Assembly: GCF_003730195.1 (NCBI RefSeq)
Contig: NZ_QWGG01000001.1
Coordinates: forward strand, 682,001-746,000
Length of the DNA: 64,000 nt
Direction of reading: 5' to 3'
Source of the DNA: Halosimplex salinum
Lineage (GTDB): Archaea; Halobacteriota; Halobacteria; Halobacteriales; Haloarculaceae
Position 1 is the stretch's first letter. Each line of letters opens with the position of its first letter. Positions 8,110-15,629 of this stretch are shown here, in pieces. The notes beneath the pieces were generated by a model, which saw only the letters and a list, made by a program, of their open reading frames with translations, did no database searches and was not told the DNA's origin. Position numbers and translations under genes: made by a program.

Positions 8110-9204
8110 TCAGTCGGCCGCCTGCGTCGACTCCCGGTCGGACTGCAGGCGATTGCCCGCAGCGGAGAGGAACGCGTCCAGCGAGAGCGGCCCAGCACCG
8201 AGGGTGAAGACGGCCGAGATCATGCCGAACAGGGTGATGTGGGCGAGCACGGGGTCGTCAGGGAGACCGAAGAGCGTCATCACGAGCATGGTGAACGCGA
8301 CCGCTGCCGCACCGCGGGTGTAGTACCCCGCGATCAGCAGCAGTCCGACGCCGATCTCCGTCAGGCCGGCGCCGAGCACCCACAGGCCGGGGTCCACCGG
8401 GACGACGCTCGTCAGGTCGTACTTCTCGACGACGAGGACGGCGCGCGAGGGGTTCGCGAGCTTCTCGACGAGACCGAGGTACACGAAGGCGAGCCCGATG
8501 CCGACGCGGAGGACGGTCGGGACGTAGCGCTCGTACGGTCCAACGCGGGCCGAGAACCGCTCGGCGCTGCCGTGGATCGGGTCGATACGACCGTAGTACG
8601 TCCCCTGCGTTCCGGCGACCTCGCCGAGCATGTGGTCCGCGCTGGGGCGGCCGCTCCCGACGAGGATGATGGCGAGGAAGCCGGGGACGTACTCGACGGC
8701 CAGCAGCAGTTCCGGGTTGAACGCGAGCGCCGCGAGATAGGTCACGAGGCCGGCCGCCGCGACGACGCGGGTCCCGAGCCCGAACAGGAGGAGGAACCCG
8801 AGCGCGACCTGGAGGACCCGCGCTTCGACGGGGACGGCGGGACTGAAGAAGTAGCCCGCGAACCCCGCGCCCACCAGCGGGAGCCCCAGACTCAGGCGCA
8901 ACATCCACGGGACGAACTCGCGATACGACGCGAGCGCCGCCCGGAGCGCGTCGATATCGGGTATCTGCGGTCTGACGACCAGTAACGCGACCAGGAGCCC
9001 GACGACGGACAGGGTCCCGCCCCCGACCAGCGCGGCGTTCAGCGGCTCGGAGAGCACTTCGACGGCGAACTCGATGGCGTCGCGCGTCGCGGTCGGTGGG
9101 TCGGTCACGTAATCGACGTGTGCGCTCGCCCGACCGGAGACCGCTGCGAGCCAGAACACACCGAAAACACTGCCCAGCACCGCCCGTCTCCCCGTTTCAC
9201 TCAT
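8110..9204 (-). CDS. DoxX-family integral membrane protein
   Basis: A 364-residue protein with a cleavable-looking N-terminal hydrophobic segment (AVLGSVFGVFWLAAVSGRASA), then eight or so membrane helices arranged as two DoxX-like four-helix halves. The halves are LSLGLPLVGAGFAGYFF...LGFLLLFGLGTRVVAAAGLVTYLA and LRVGIGLAFVYLGLVEKLANP...LWVLGAGLTEIGVGLLLIAGYYTRGAA. DoxX-like proteins are small quinone-pathway or membrane redox proteins. The function of this duplicated form is not known. It sits between archease and rtcB on the same strand, with gaps of 73 and 48 bases. A TTTATC element centred 27 bases upstream of the ATG suggests its own promoter. Confidence 0.78.
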   Translation of the reverse strand: MSETGRRAVLGSVFGVFWLAAVSGRASAHVDYVTDPPTATRDAIEFAVEVLSEPLNAALVGGGTLSVVGLLVALLVVRPQIPDIDALRAALASYREFVPWMLRLSLGLPLVGAGFAGYFFSPAVPVEARVLQVALGFLLLFGLGTRVVAAAGLVTYLAALAFNPELLLAVEYVPGFLAIILVGSGRPSADHMLGEVAGTQGTYYGRIDPIHGSAERFSARVGPYERYVPTVLRVGIGLAFVYLGLVEKLANPSRAVLVVEKYDLTSVVPVDPGLWVLGAGLTEIGVGLLLIAGYYTRGAAAVAFTMLVMTLFGLPDDPVLAHITLFGMISAVFTLGAGPLSLDAFLSAAGNRLQSDRESTQAAD

Positions 9205-9277
9205 AGCGGAACCTAGCGACTGTGCGGGGATAAAGGCCACAGTATCCGGGGCTGGTCGGAGGGTGTCGCCGGCCGTC

Positions 9278-9691
9278 TCACACGTCGAAGACGACGTAGG
9301 CGTGCCAGCCGTCGTCGGTCTCCGAGAGGTCCATCTCGGAGTAGGTGACCGCCTTCAGGTCGCGGGCGTCGACGCTGTCGAGCGGGATGCCGCGGGCGGA
9401 GCAGTCCACGCGCCACTCGCCCTCAGCCTCGCCGACGGCCGCCTCGTTGTCGACCGGGAGGACGCCGCGCACGTCCCGTTCGTAGATGAGTTCGTCGAGG
9501 TAGTCGAACAGGAGCGCCTCGCGGTTCTCGGCAGCGACCGTGGTCTCGAAGCGCTCGCCGCCCTCCGCCGGGATCTCGTCGCACATCGCGGCGGCCATGC
9601 CGTCCGCGACCGCGCCGAACACCTCGCCGAGCGACTCGCCGGTCGCCTCGACCGCCACGTCGGCGGTGTGCTCGCGGAGGTCGAAGCTCAC
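9278..9691 (-). CDS. archease, RtcB activating protein
   Basis: A 137-residue protein with the archease pattern: an N-terminal FDLREHTADVAVEATGESLGEVFGAVADGMAAAM, the mid motif REALLFDYLDELIYERD, and the acidic C-terminal metal-site region AVTYSEMDLSETDDGWHAYVVFDV. Archease speeds RtcB guanylylation and multiple turnover. Its presence a few genes upstream of rtcB on the same strand supports both calls. The start overlaps the stop of the DUF502 gene by four bases (ATGA), which suggests translational coupling. The length is that of the family. Confidence 0.93.
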   Translation of the reverse strand: MSFDLREHTADVAVEATGESLGEVFGAVADGMAAAMCDEIPAEGGERFETTVAAENREALLFDYLDELIYERDVRGVLPVDNEAAVGEAEGEWRVDCSARGIPLDSVDARDLKAVTYSEMDLSETDDGWHAYVVFDV

Positions 9692-10731
9692 GCGTCACCA
9701 CCCGCCGCGTCGCCGTCGGTCGCGGCGTCCGCGGCCGACGATCCCTCGCCGGGCTGTTCGGCTTCGGCGTTCACTTCGGCCTCCGCCCCGGATTCGGTGT
9801 CGCCGAGTTCGGTCTGGTCGAGCATGTAGTGCCGGACCGCTTTTTCGTCCTCGACTTCGGACTCGTCGAGGTCGGGATGGATCGCGGCGAACTCCCGGTA
9901 GGCCTGCTTGCGGATGTCCTCGGCCGCGTCGCCGGTGAAGTCGCTCAGGTCGTCGACGGTCCGGGTCCCCCACGCGCCCAGCCCCTCGACGCCGCCGCGG
10001 GCCTGTTTCCGGATCGCGTCGAAGTCGACCAGCTCTCCGTCCGGGGCGTCGGCGCCGCTATCGCCGGTCGCGACACCGCTGGTGACCAGCGATCTGACGC
10101 CCTCTTCCACGGTCATGTCCACGTCGTACACGCGGTCAGCGGAGACGTGGACGACGTATCCGCCCATCACGGGATTCGGAGCCAGGGGCATGAACAGCGT
10201 CGTCACGTCGTCGTGCCCGGTCGTCTCGTCGATGGTCGGCGGCGGGTCGGCGGTGACGAAGGCGATGGAGTACGACCCCTCAGTGGGGAACTCGACGAGT
10301 TTCACTTCGCGGAAGCTCTGGGTGTCGTTCGACAGGAGAAGTTCGGTCATCTCGTTGAAACTGGTGTAGACGGAGCCGATACCCGGGATACGGGACATCG
10401 CGGTGTCGAACACGCGCTGGAACCCGTCGCCGGAGCGGTTCTCCGCGACCAGCCCGACCGCGAAGATGAGGGCGACGAGAGTGAACACGGCCAGCAGTTC
10501 CATCACGTACGAGGGGAGGTCGGTCCCGAGGCCGAACTCGGTGCCGAGGAAGGTGACCACGGGGCTGATGGCCCGCAGGATGAAGTTCACGACGAACGCG
10601 AGGATCATCACGGTGACCAGCAGGGGGATGGTCAGCGCCGCGCCGGTGAGAAACACCTGCCGGACCTTCGCAGAGAGAGCGGTCCGCGGGTCGCCGGCGT
10701 CGGGAGCCGGTCCAGCGGAGAGTACGACCAT
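9688..10731 (-). CDS. DUF502-family membrane protein
   Basis: A 347-residue protein starting MVVLSAGPAPDAGD. Two membrane helices are visible: VFLTGAALTIPLLVTVMILAFVVNFIL at about residues 27-53 and YVMELLAVFTLVALIFAVGLVAE at about 75-98. The DUF502 core follows: RIPGIGSVYTSFNEMTELL, the strand VKLVEFPTEGSYSIAFVT, and LFMPLAPNPVMGGYVVHVSADRVYDVDMTVEEGVRSLVTSG. The last 100 residues are acidic and poorly conserved-looking. The molecular function of DUF502 is unknown; bacterial and plant homologues are membrane associated. It is the first gene of the unit that continues into archease. The alternative upstream ATG five codons earlier is less likely, given an ACTTTCG element about 27 bases before this ATG. 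Confidence 0.82.
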   Translation of the reverse strand: MVVLSAGPAPDAGDPRTALSAKVRQVFLTGAALTIPLLVTVMILAFVVNFILRAISPVVTFLGTEFGLGTDLPSYVMELLAVFTLVALIFAVGLVAENRSGDGFQRVFDTAMSRIPGIGSVYTSFNEMTELLLSNDTQSFREVKLVEFPTEGSYSIAFVTADPPPTIDETTGHDDVTTLFMPLAPNPVMGGYVVHVSADRVYDVDMTVEEGVRSLVTSGVATGDSGADAPDGELVDFDAIRKQARGGVEGLGAWGTRTVDDLSDFTGDAAEDIRKQAYREFAAIHPDLDESEVEDEKAVRHYMLDQTELGDTESGAEAEVNAEAEQPGEGSSAADAATDGDAAGGDA

Positions 10732-10806
10732 ACAAATCCCTCTCACCGCGACTGGCCGAAAGTCTTGCGGGGCTGGTAGGTCGGTCGTGCGGCGCCGCGC
10801 CGATGG

Positions 10807-10816
10807 AATTATAGTG
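10807..10816 (+). promoter_or_regulatory. TATA element of the GNAT gene
   Basis: AATTATAG is centred about 29 bases before the GTG start, consistent with a leaderless transcript. Confidence 0.6.
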
Positions 10817-10839
10817 ACTTACCCGCTACGGACGGGGTA

Positions 10840-11325
10840 GTGAGCGTCAACGTCGAGCGACGAGTCGTCGATCCGGGGGACGCCGACTACGTCGAGCAGG
10901 CCTGGCAACTCAAAGAGCGCATCCGCGCCGACGAAGGCGTGTTGCGCCAGCGCAGAGGGTTCTTCGAGAACGCCTACGAGCGCTCGACGGCCTATCTCTT
11001 CGTCGACCGGTCTGACCGCGGCAAACTCGTCGGCTTCGCCGCCGTCCGCCGCGACGGCTACATCCTCTTTCTCGCCGTCGACAGCGCGTATCAGGGCGAA
11101 GGGTTCGGCGAAGCGCTGGTCGCCCGCGTCGCCGAGGACTACAGCTCCGTTACCTGTCACGCGCGGACGACCAACCGCGATGCCCTGCGGTTCTACCAGC
11201 ACATCGGCTTCTCCATCGAGCGCCGCATCGACAACTACTACGAGGACGGCGGCGACGCCTACTACCTCAAACTCGGCGAGGAGGAGGGGCTCGCCGACCG
11301 GCTGTCGAACCTGCTCGGCGGATAG
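10840..11325 (+). CDS. GNAT-family N-acetyltransferase
   Basis: A 161-residue protein with the GNAT fold: the central strand and acetyl-CoA loop FLAVDSAYQGEGFGEALVARVAED (Q/R-x-x-G-x-G/A region, here QGEGFG) and the late motif NRDALRFYQHIGFSIERRIDNYY. It should transfer an acetyl group from acetyl-CoA to an unidentified amine, possibly a protein N-terminus or a small molecule. It starts with GTG; AATTATAG is centred about 29 bases upstream, a textbook leaderless arrangement. The gene stands alone between divergent and convergent neighbours. Confidence 0.85.
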   Translation: MSVNVERRVVDPGDADYVEQAWQLKERIRADEGVLRQRRGFFENAYERSTAYLFVDRSDRGKLVGFAAVRRDGYILFLAVDSAYQGEGFGEALVARVAEDYSSVTCHARTTNRDALRFYQHIGFSIERRIDNYYEDGGDAYYLKLGEEEGLADRLSNLLGG

Positions 11326-11378
11326 GGAGACCGACCGAGGGGAACCGGAGGGGACCTCGAAGCGGGCGCGACGCCGTC

Positions 11379-12068
11379 TCAGACGAGCAGGAACGTGACG
11401 AGCAGTCCGGCTGCAGTCGCGAAGGCGACCGTCGGGCCGCCCTCCCTGTAGGCGTCGGGCATGATCTCGACGGCGAGCGACGCGAGAACGGCGCCGCCGC
11501 CTCCCGCGCGGACGAGCGCCAACACCGTCTCGCCGACGCCGGAGAACGCGACGTAGCCGAAGACGACCACCGCGGCCAGTCCGACTGCGCTCGCCGTCCA
11601 GACGGCGAACGTCCAGGGCCGAGACCGCCCGCTCCGGGTCATGGCCTCGGCGCCGGCCACGGCCTCTGGGAAGTTGTTCGCGGCGATGCCGACGAGGACG
11701 GCCAGCGACCCGCCGGTCGACCCGCCCAGAATCGAGATGCCGAGCGTGAGGTTCTCCGCGGTCCCGTCGAAGACGACTGCGGCGAGCAAGGGGAACCCGC
11801 TCGGGACCTCGCCGGCGTCGGCGCGGCGCTTCACCGCGACGTACAGGCCGGTCCCCGCGAACAGCGCCGCGCCACCGAGGACGGGGCCGGCGATCCGGAA
11901 CGCGGGTTCGAACAGTTCGAACGCGAGTCCGGTGAGGAGCGCGCCGCTGGCGAACGCGAGCAGCGCGCCGACGATCCGTCGCGGCGGTGAGAGAGAGACG
12001 CCGATAGCGGCGCCGAGGACGAGCGGTATCGCGGTCCCGATACCGAACAGGAGCGGCTGAACGACCAT
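11379..12068 (-). CDS. ZIP-family divalent metal transporter-like protein
   Basis: A 229-residue polytopic protein with seven to eight helices, of the ZIP superfamily by length and layout. In the two metal-site helices the usual H-N-x-P-E-G and H-x-x-x-E ligands appear as VVFDGTAENLTLG and AANNFPEAVAGAEAM. The N-x-x-E and N-F-P-E cores are kept, but His is replaced by Asp or Asn. This could alter metal preference, or make it a member that moves something other than Zn or Fe. The start ATG is preceded about 27 bases upstream by TTTTCCG on the minus strand. No metal-responsive site was recognised near it. Confidence 0.72.
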   Translation of the reverse strand: MVVQPLLFGIGTAIPLVLGAAIGVSLSPPRRIVGALLAFASGALLTGLAFELFEPAFRIAGPVLGGAALFAGTGLYVAVKRRADAGEVPSGFPLLAAVVFDGTAENLTLGISILGGSTGGSLAVLVGIAANNFPEAVAGAEAMTRSGRSRPWTFAVWTASAVGLAAVVVFGYVAFSGVGETVLALVRAGGGGAVLASLAVEIMPDAYREGGPTVAFATAAGLLVTFLLV

Positions 12069-12171
12069 CGGTCCCTTCGGTCTTCGGGCCCGTGGCGGAA
12101 AACGACGGGGCCGGCCGGGTGTCGACCGCTGAGCGAAACCGATTTAGCGTCACGTTCGAAATCGGGTAGCC

Positions 12172-13332
12172 GTGCAGGAACAGACGCGGGCGTATCTCCG
12201 GGGCCGCTTCGGCGACCACTACCGCCGGACGGAGTTCACGCCGCCGCCGGAGGCCAACGAGCGCGAGTGGGGGTACGTCCCCTGGACCGACTCCCCCGGC
12301 GAGACGATGGTCCGTCACCGCTCGCTGCTCGACATGGGCTCGCTCGAGGACTTCCTCGCCCGCGAGAAACCGAAACACGTCTACTTCTCGGCGGGGCGCT
12401 ACGACGACCCCGGCGCGAGTTCGATGGGCGCGAAGACGTGGCGCTCCTCGGACCTCGTGTTCGACCTCGACGCCGACCACCTCCCCTCGGTGACACTCGG
12501 CGAGGACAGCTACGCCGAGATGCTCGCGAAGTGCAAGGACGCGCTGAAGCGCCTCCTCGATTTCCTCGACGACGACTTCGGGTTCGACGACCTCACCGTC
12601 GTCTTCTCCGGCGGTCGGGGCTACCACGTCCACGTCCGCGACGAGACGGTCCAGCAACTCGAGAGCGACTCGCGGCGCGAGATCGTCGACTACGTCCGTG
12701 GCATCGGCCTCGACCCGGAACTCGTCGAGACGACGGAGATGCGCGGCGGCGTCACGGCGCGGGTCCTCGAGACCGAGGGCGGGTGGGGCCGGCGCGTCCA
12801 CGAACACCTCCTCACGTTCGTGGACGACCTCCTCGCGATGGACGACGACGAGGCGAAGGCTCGCCTGCAGGAGATGGACGGCATCGGCGAGGGGCGCGCG
12901 AACACCATCTACGGCGCGCTGGAGAACAACGCCGAGGCGCTCGAGGCGGGCAACATCGAACTCGGCGGCGTCGGACTGCGGACGCTACTCGACGCGTTCG
13001 TCTCGGAGGTCGTCGAACAGCAGAACGCGCCGATCGACGAGCCGGTGACGACAGACGTGAACCGGCTCATCCGGCTCCCGGGGAGCCTCCACGGCGGGAG
13101 CGCGCTCCAGGTCCAGCGGATCGATCGGGCGGACCTCGACGCGTTCGACCCGCTCGTGGACGCCGTCCCGGAGACGTTCGTGGGGCACGAGATCAACGTC
13201 GACGTAACCGACCCCGGGCCGGTCGAACTGAAGGGCGATAGTTTTAATCTCCAGGCGGGTGAGGTTTCCGTTCCGGAGTATCTGGGCGCGTTCCTCATGG
13301 CCAGAGGGCGCGCCGAGAAGGCACCAGAATGA
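12172..13332 (+). CDS. priS: DNA primase small subunit PriS
   Basis: A 386-residue catalytic subunit of archaeal/eukaryotic-type primase, which makes the RNA/DNA primers for replication with PriL. The catalytic carboxylates are in LVFDLDADHLPS (about residues 99-110). The nucleotide-binding loop is VVFSGGRGYHVHVRDE, and the third motif is in NRLIRLPGSLHGGSALQV. The start is GTG, with GATTTAGC 28 bases upstream. The end overlaps the GINS gene by four bases (ATGA), the conserved haloarchaeal pairing that places both proteins at the replication fork. Confidence 0.95.
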   Translation: MQEQTRAYLRGRFGDHYRRTEFTPPPEANEREWGYVPWTDSPGETMVRHRSLLDMGSLEDFLAREKPKHVYFSAGRYDDPGASSMGAKTWRSSDLVFDLDADHLPSVTLGEDSYAEMLAKCKDALKRLLDFLDDDFGFDDLTVVFSGGRGYHVHVRDETVQQLESDSRREIVDYVRGIGLDPELVETTEMRGGVTARVLETEGGWGRRVHEHLLTFVDDLLAMDDDEAKARLQEMDGIGEGRANTIYGALENNAEALEAGNIELGGVGLRTLLDAFVSEVVEQQNAPIDEPVTTDVNRLIRLPGSLHGGSALQVQRIDRADLDAFDPLVDAVPETFVGHEINVDVTDPGPVELKGDSFNLQAGEVSVPEYLGAFLMARGRAEKAPE

Positions 13333-14291
13333 TAGATCTCGACGAACTGCGCTCGGTTCAGAGCCGAGAACGACAGACCGACAGCCTCCAGCAGCTACGG
13401 GAGTCGTTCTACCAGGACGCCGGCGACTACATCCAGCAGCTCCACCGGGAGCGCGAGCGCGCGGCGGAGGAGGCCGACGACCCGTGGGACGCGCCGGAGG
13501 TCAACCGGCTGTCCGACGACATCAACACCGCCGAACAGACTATCGAGGCCATCTACGAGCGCCGCGTCGGCAAGATCGTCAAGATGGCGTCGCTCGCCGC
13601 CGCGGACATGCCCACCGAGGACGAGGGGCTCACCGAGGAGGAGCGCGCGCTGTTCGACACGCTCGTCGAGGCCATCGAGACGAACCGCGCCCGCGTCGAA
13701 GCGGTCGTCGAGGGGGAGAACCCCGCCGCGGCCGCCGCCGACGTCGCGAGCGACGCGCCGTCGGCCGAGGAGACGGGAGCGCCGGACGCATCGACCGATT
13801 CGGCCGACGCCCCGCTGGGCCCGAGCGACTTCCAGGACGACGAGACCGAGCCCACGCCGGCGGCCGACGGTTCGGCAGCGGAGGCCGCGCCCGGCGACCA
13901 GTCGGACGGGTCGGGCGTCGACGCGGCCGACCTGATGGGCGACGGAGCGGCCGACGATTCCGACTCGTCGGAGTCGGACGACGACCGGCACCACCCGCCG
14001 GACGAGAGCGCCGACCCGTCGCCGAAAGCCGACGGCGGGGCCGCCGTCGCCGACTCGGGCGCCCCCGCAGGTCCGCCGTCCGATGCCGACGGGTCGGCGG
14101 CGGACGACGAGGGCGGAGCGGACGCCGAACCGTCGGTCGAGCGCGCGACGGTGAAGATAACGAGCGACGTCGGCGAGATATTCGGCGTCGACCAGCGCGC
14201 CTACGACCTCACGGCCGAGGACGTGGTGACGCTGCCCGAGGCGAACGCGGGCCCGCTCGTCGAGCGGGACGCCGCCGAGCGACTCGACTGA
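13329..14291 (+). CDS. GINS-family replisome protein with long acidic linker
   Basis: A 320-residue protein. The N-terminal A-domain (about residues 1-135) is helical and contains LREFYQ-like LRESFYQDAGDYIQQL and IYERRVGKIVKMASLAA, typical of archaeal GINS (Gins51/15 type). An Asp, Ser, Ala and Pro-rich low-complexity linker follows (about 135-265). The protein ends in a small B-domain, ATVKITSDVGEIFGVDQRAYDLTAEDVVTLPEANAGPLV. GINS holds the MCM helicase with Cdc45/RecJ and primase. The four-base overlap with priS implies co-translation. The linker is longer than in non-halophilic homologues, as expected for haloarchaea. Confidence 0.85.
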   Translation: MIDLDELRSVQSRERQTDSLQQLRESFYQDAGDYIQQLHRERERAAEEADDPWDAPEVNRLSDDINTAEQTIEAIYERRVGKIVKMASLAAADMPTEDEGLTEEERALFDTLVEAIETNRARVEAVVEGENPAAAAADVASDAPSAEETGAPDASTDSADAPLGPSDFQDDETEPTPAADGSAAEAAPGDQSDGSGVDAADLMGDGAADDSDSSESDDDRHHPPDESADPSPKADGGAAVADSGAPAGPPSDADGSAADDEGGADAEPSVERATVKITSDVGEIFGVDQRAYDLTAEDVVTLPEANAGPLVERDAAERLD

Positions 14292-14341
14292 ACGGCTGTT
14301 CTCTTCGACTGTTCTCTGCAAGCGGACAGAAATTCGAACGG

Positions 14342-15490
14342 CTAGCGATTCGGTTCCGGGCGCGATCCGAGCGTCAACTCGACGGTCTGTTCCTCGCCGT
14401 CGCGGAGGACGGTCACGTCGATGGTGTCGCCGGGGCTGGTCTCCAGCGCGAGGAAGCTCGCGAGCGCCTGTCGCGTCCGGATCGGGGTGTCCTCCATGGC
14501 GACGACGAGGTCGCCGCCGGTGTCGACGCTCTGCCCCCGAACGGTCGTACTGCCGCTGTTGCCCTGCAGGACGCCGTCGGAGGGGCCGCCGTCGCGGACG
14601 ACGGCGATGTAGACGCCGACCTGCCCGTCGATGTCGTTGGCCTCGGCGATCAGCGGCCCGAGCGTCTGGAGTCGCACGCCCATGTAGGCGTGTTCGAACT
14701 CGCCGTCTTCTAAGAGCGCGGGGACGACCCGACGGGTGAGCGGGGCAGAGATGGCGAAGCCGATGTTGTCGCCGCCGCCGGAGTTGACGACGCCGACCAC
14801 TTCGCCGTCGAGCGTGAGCAACGGGCCGCCGGAGTTGCCGGGGTTGACGGGTGCGTCCGTCTGGACGGCGTCGGGGATGGAGAACTCGTTCGGCCCGGGG
14901 AGTGTGCGATTCACGCCGCTGACGATGCCGGCGGTGAGCGCGCCGACGCGACCGAACGGGTTGCCGATGGCGACCACTTCGGTCCCGACCGTGGGGTCGG
15001 ACTCGAGGAGCGGGAGCGGGGTCGCGCTCTCGGGCAGTCCGTCGACCGAGAGGACCGCGAGGTCGCTGTACACGTCGGTCCCCTCCACTTCGGCCTCGAG
15101 CCACCCGCCGTCGGTGAACCGGAGGAAGACGGCCTCGGCGCCCTCGACCACGTGCTGGTTCGTGACCACGTGCCCGTCGCTGTAGACGAAGCCCGTCCCA
15201 CTGGAGGGGGCGGGCCGGTCGGTGTACACCTGTATCTGTGCGATCGAGTCGATGGTCGACCGGTACACGTCGGCGTACGTGCCGTCCGCCGACTGGTCGA
15301 ACTGGTCGAAGTCGCCCGCGGCGTCGCCGTCGCCGTCTGCCTCCGGGGATCGCGGTTCGGGGTCGACGGGCGTCGTGTCGCTCTGTTCGCCGTCGCCGAA
15401 GAGCGACCCGGAGCACCCGGCGGTGCCGGCCGCGAGCGCCGTCCCGCAGGCCGCGAGGAAGCGTCGCCGCGACGAGTCGGAACTGTCCAT
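14342..15490 (-). CDS. HtrA/DegP-like trypsin-family serine protease, Tat lipoprotein
   Basis: A 382-residue protein. The N-terminus has a Tat motif and a lipobox (SRRRFLAACG...TAGC, lipid Cys26), so it should be exported folded and anchored outside the membrane. The trypsin-like domain carries the triad: His113 in VTNQHVV, Asp143 in YSDLAVL and Ser220 in NPGNSGGPLL. A PDZ domain follows (about residues 270-375, AYMGVRLQTLGPLIAE... and GGDLVVAMEDTPIRTRQALASFL). The family degrades or refolds damaged exported proteins. The start at MDSSDSS is chosen because the Tat signal follows directly and a TTTATTC element lies 26 bases upstream. It is convergent with the GINS gene. Confidence 0.93.
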   Translation of the reverse strand: MDSSDSSRRRFLAACGTALAAGTAGCSGSLFGDGEQSDTTPVDPEPRSPEADGDGDAAGDFDQFDQSADGTYADVYRSTIDSIAQIQVYTDRPAPSSGTGFVYSDGHVVTNQHVVEGAEAVFLRFTDGGWLEAEVEGTDVYSDLAVLSVDGLPESATPLPLLESDPTVGTEVVAIGNPFGRVGALTAGIVSGVNRTLPGPNEFSIPDAVQTDAPVNPGNSGGPLLTLDGEVVGVVNSGGGDNIGFAISAPLTRRVVPALLEDGEFEHAYMGVRLQTLGPLIAEANDIDGQVGVYIAVVRDGGPSDGVLQGNSGSTTVRGQSVDTGGDLVVAMEDTPIRTRQALASFLALETSPGDTIDVTVLRDGEEQTVELTLGSRPEPNR

Positions 15491-15629
15491 ACCGGTTCGA
15501 AGGCCACCAGCCGAATAAATCCGCGGACGCGATTCCGGTGTCGTCGGGGAGCCGCCCCCGTCCGAATCCAGCAAATCTCTCCCCCTGAGCGGGGTTTTTG
15601 AGGGCGAACGGTCAAGCGAGGGAGACCGA

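Noticed and set aside
10819-12807. Minus-strand open frame of 662 codons across the GNAT, ZIP and priS region
   Set aside because: It runs antisense to two well-supported genes and out of frame with the ZIP gene on its own strand.
13395-15416. Minus-strand open frame of 673 codons over GINS and the protease gene
   Set aside because: The protease triad is in another frame; this one is Arg-rich and without motifs.
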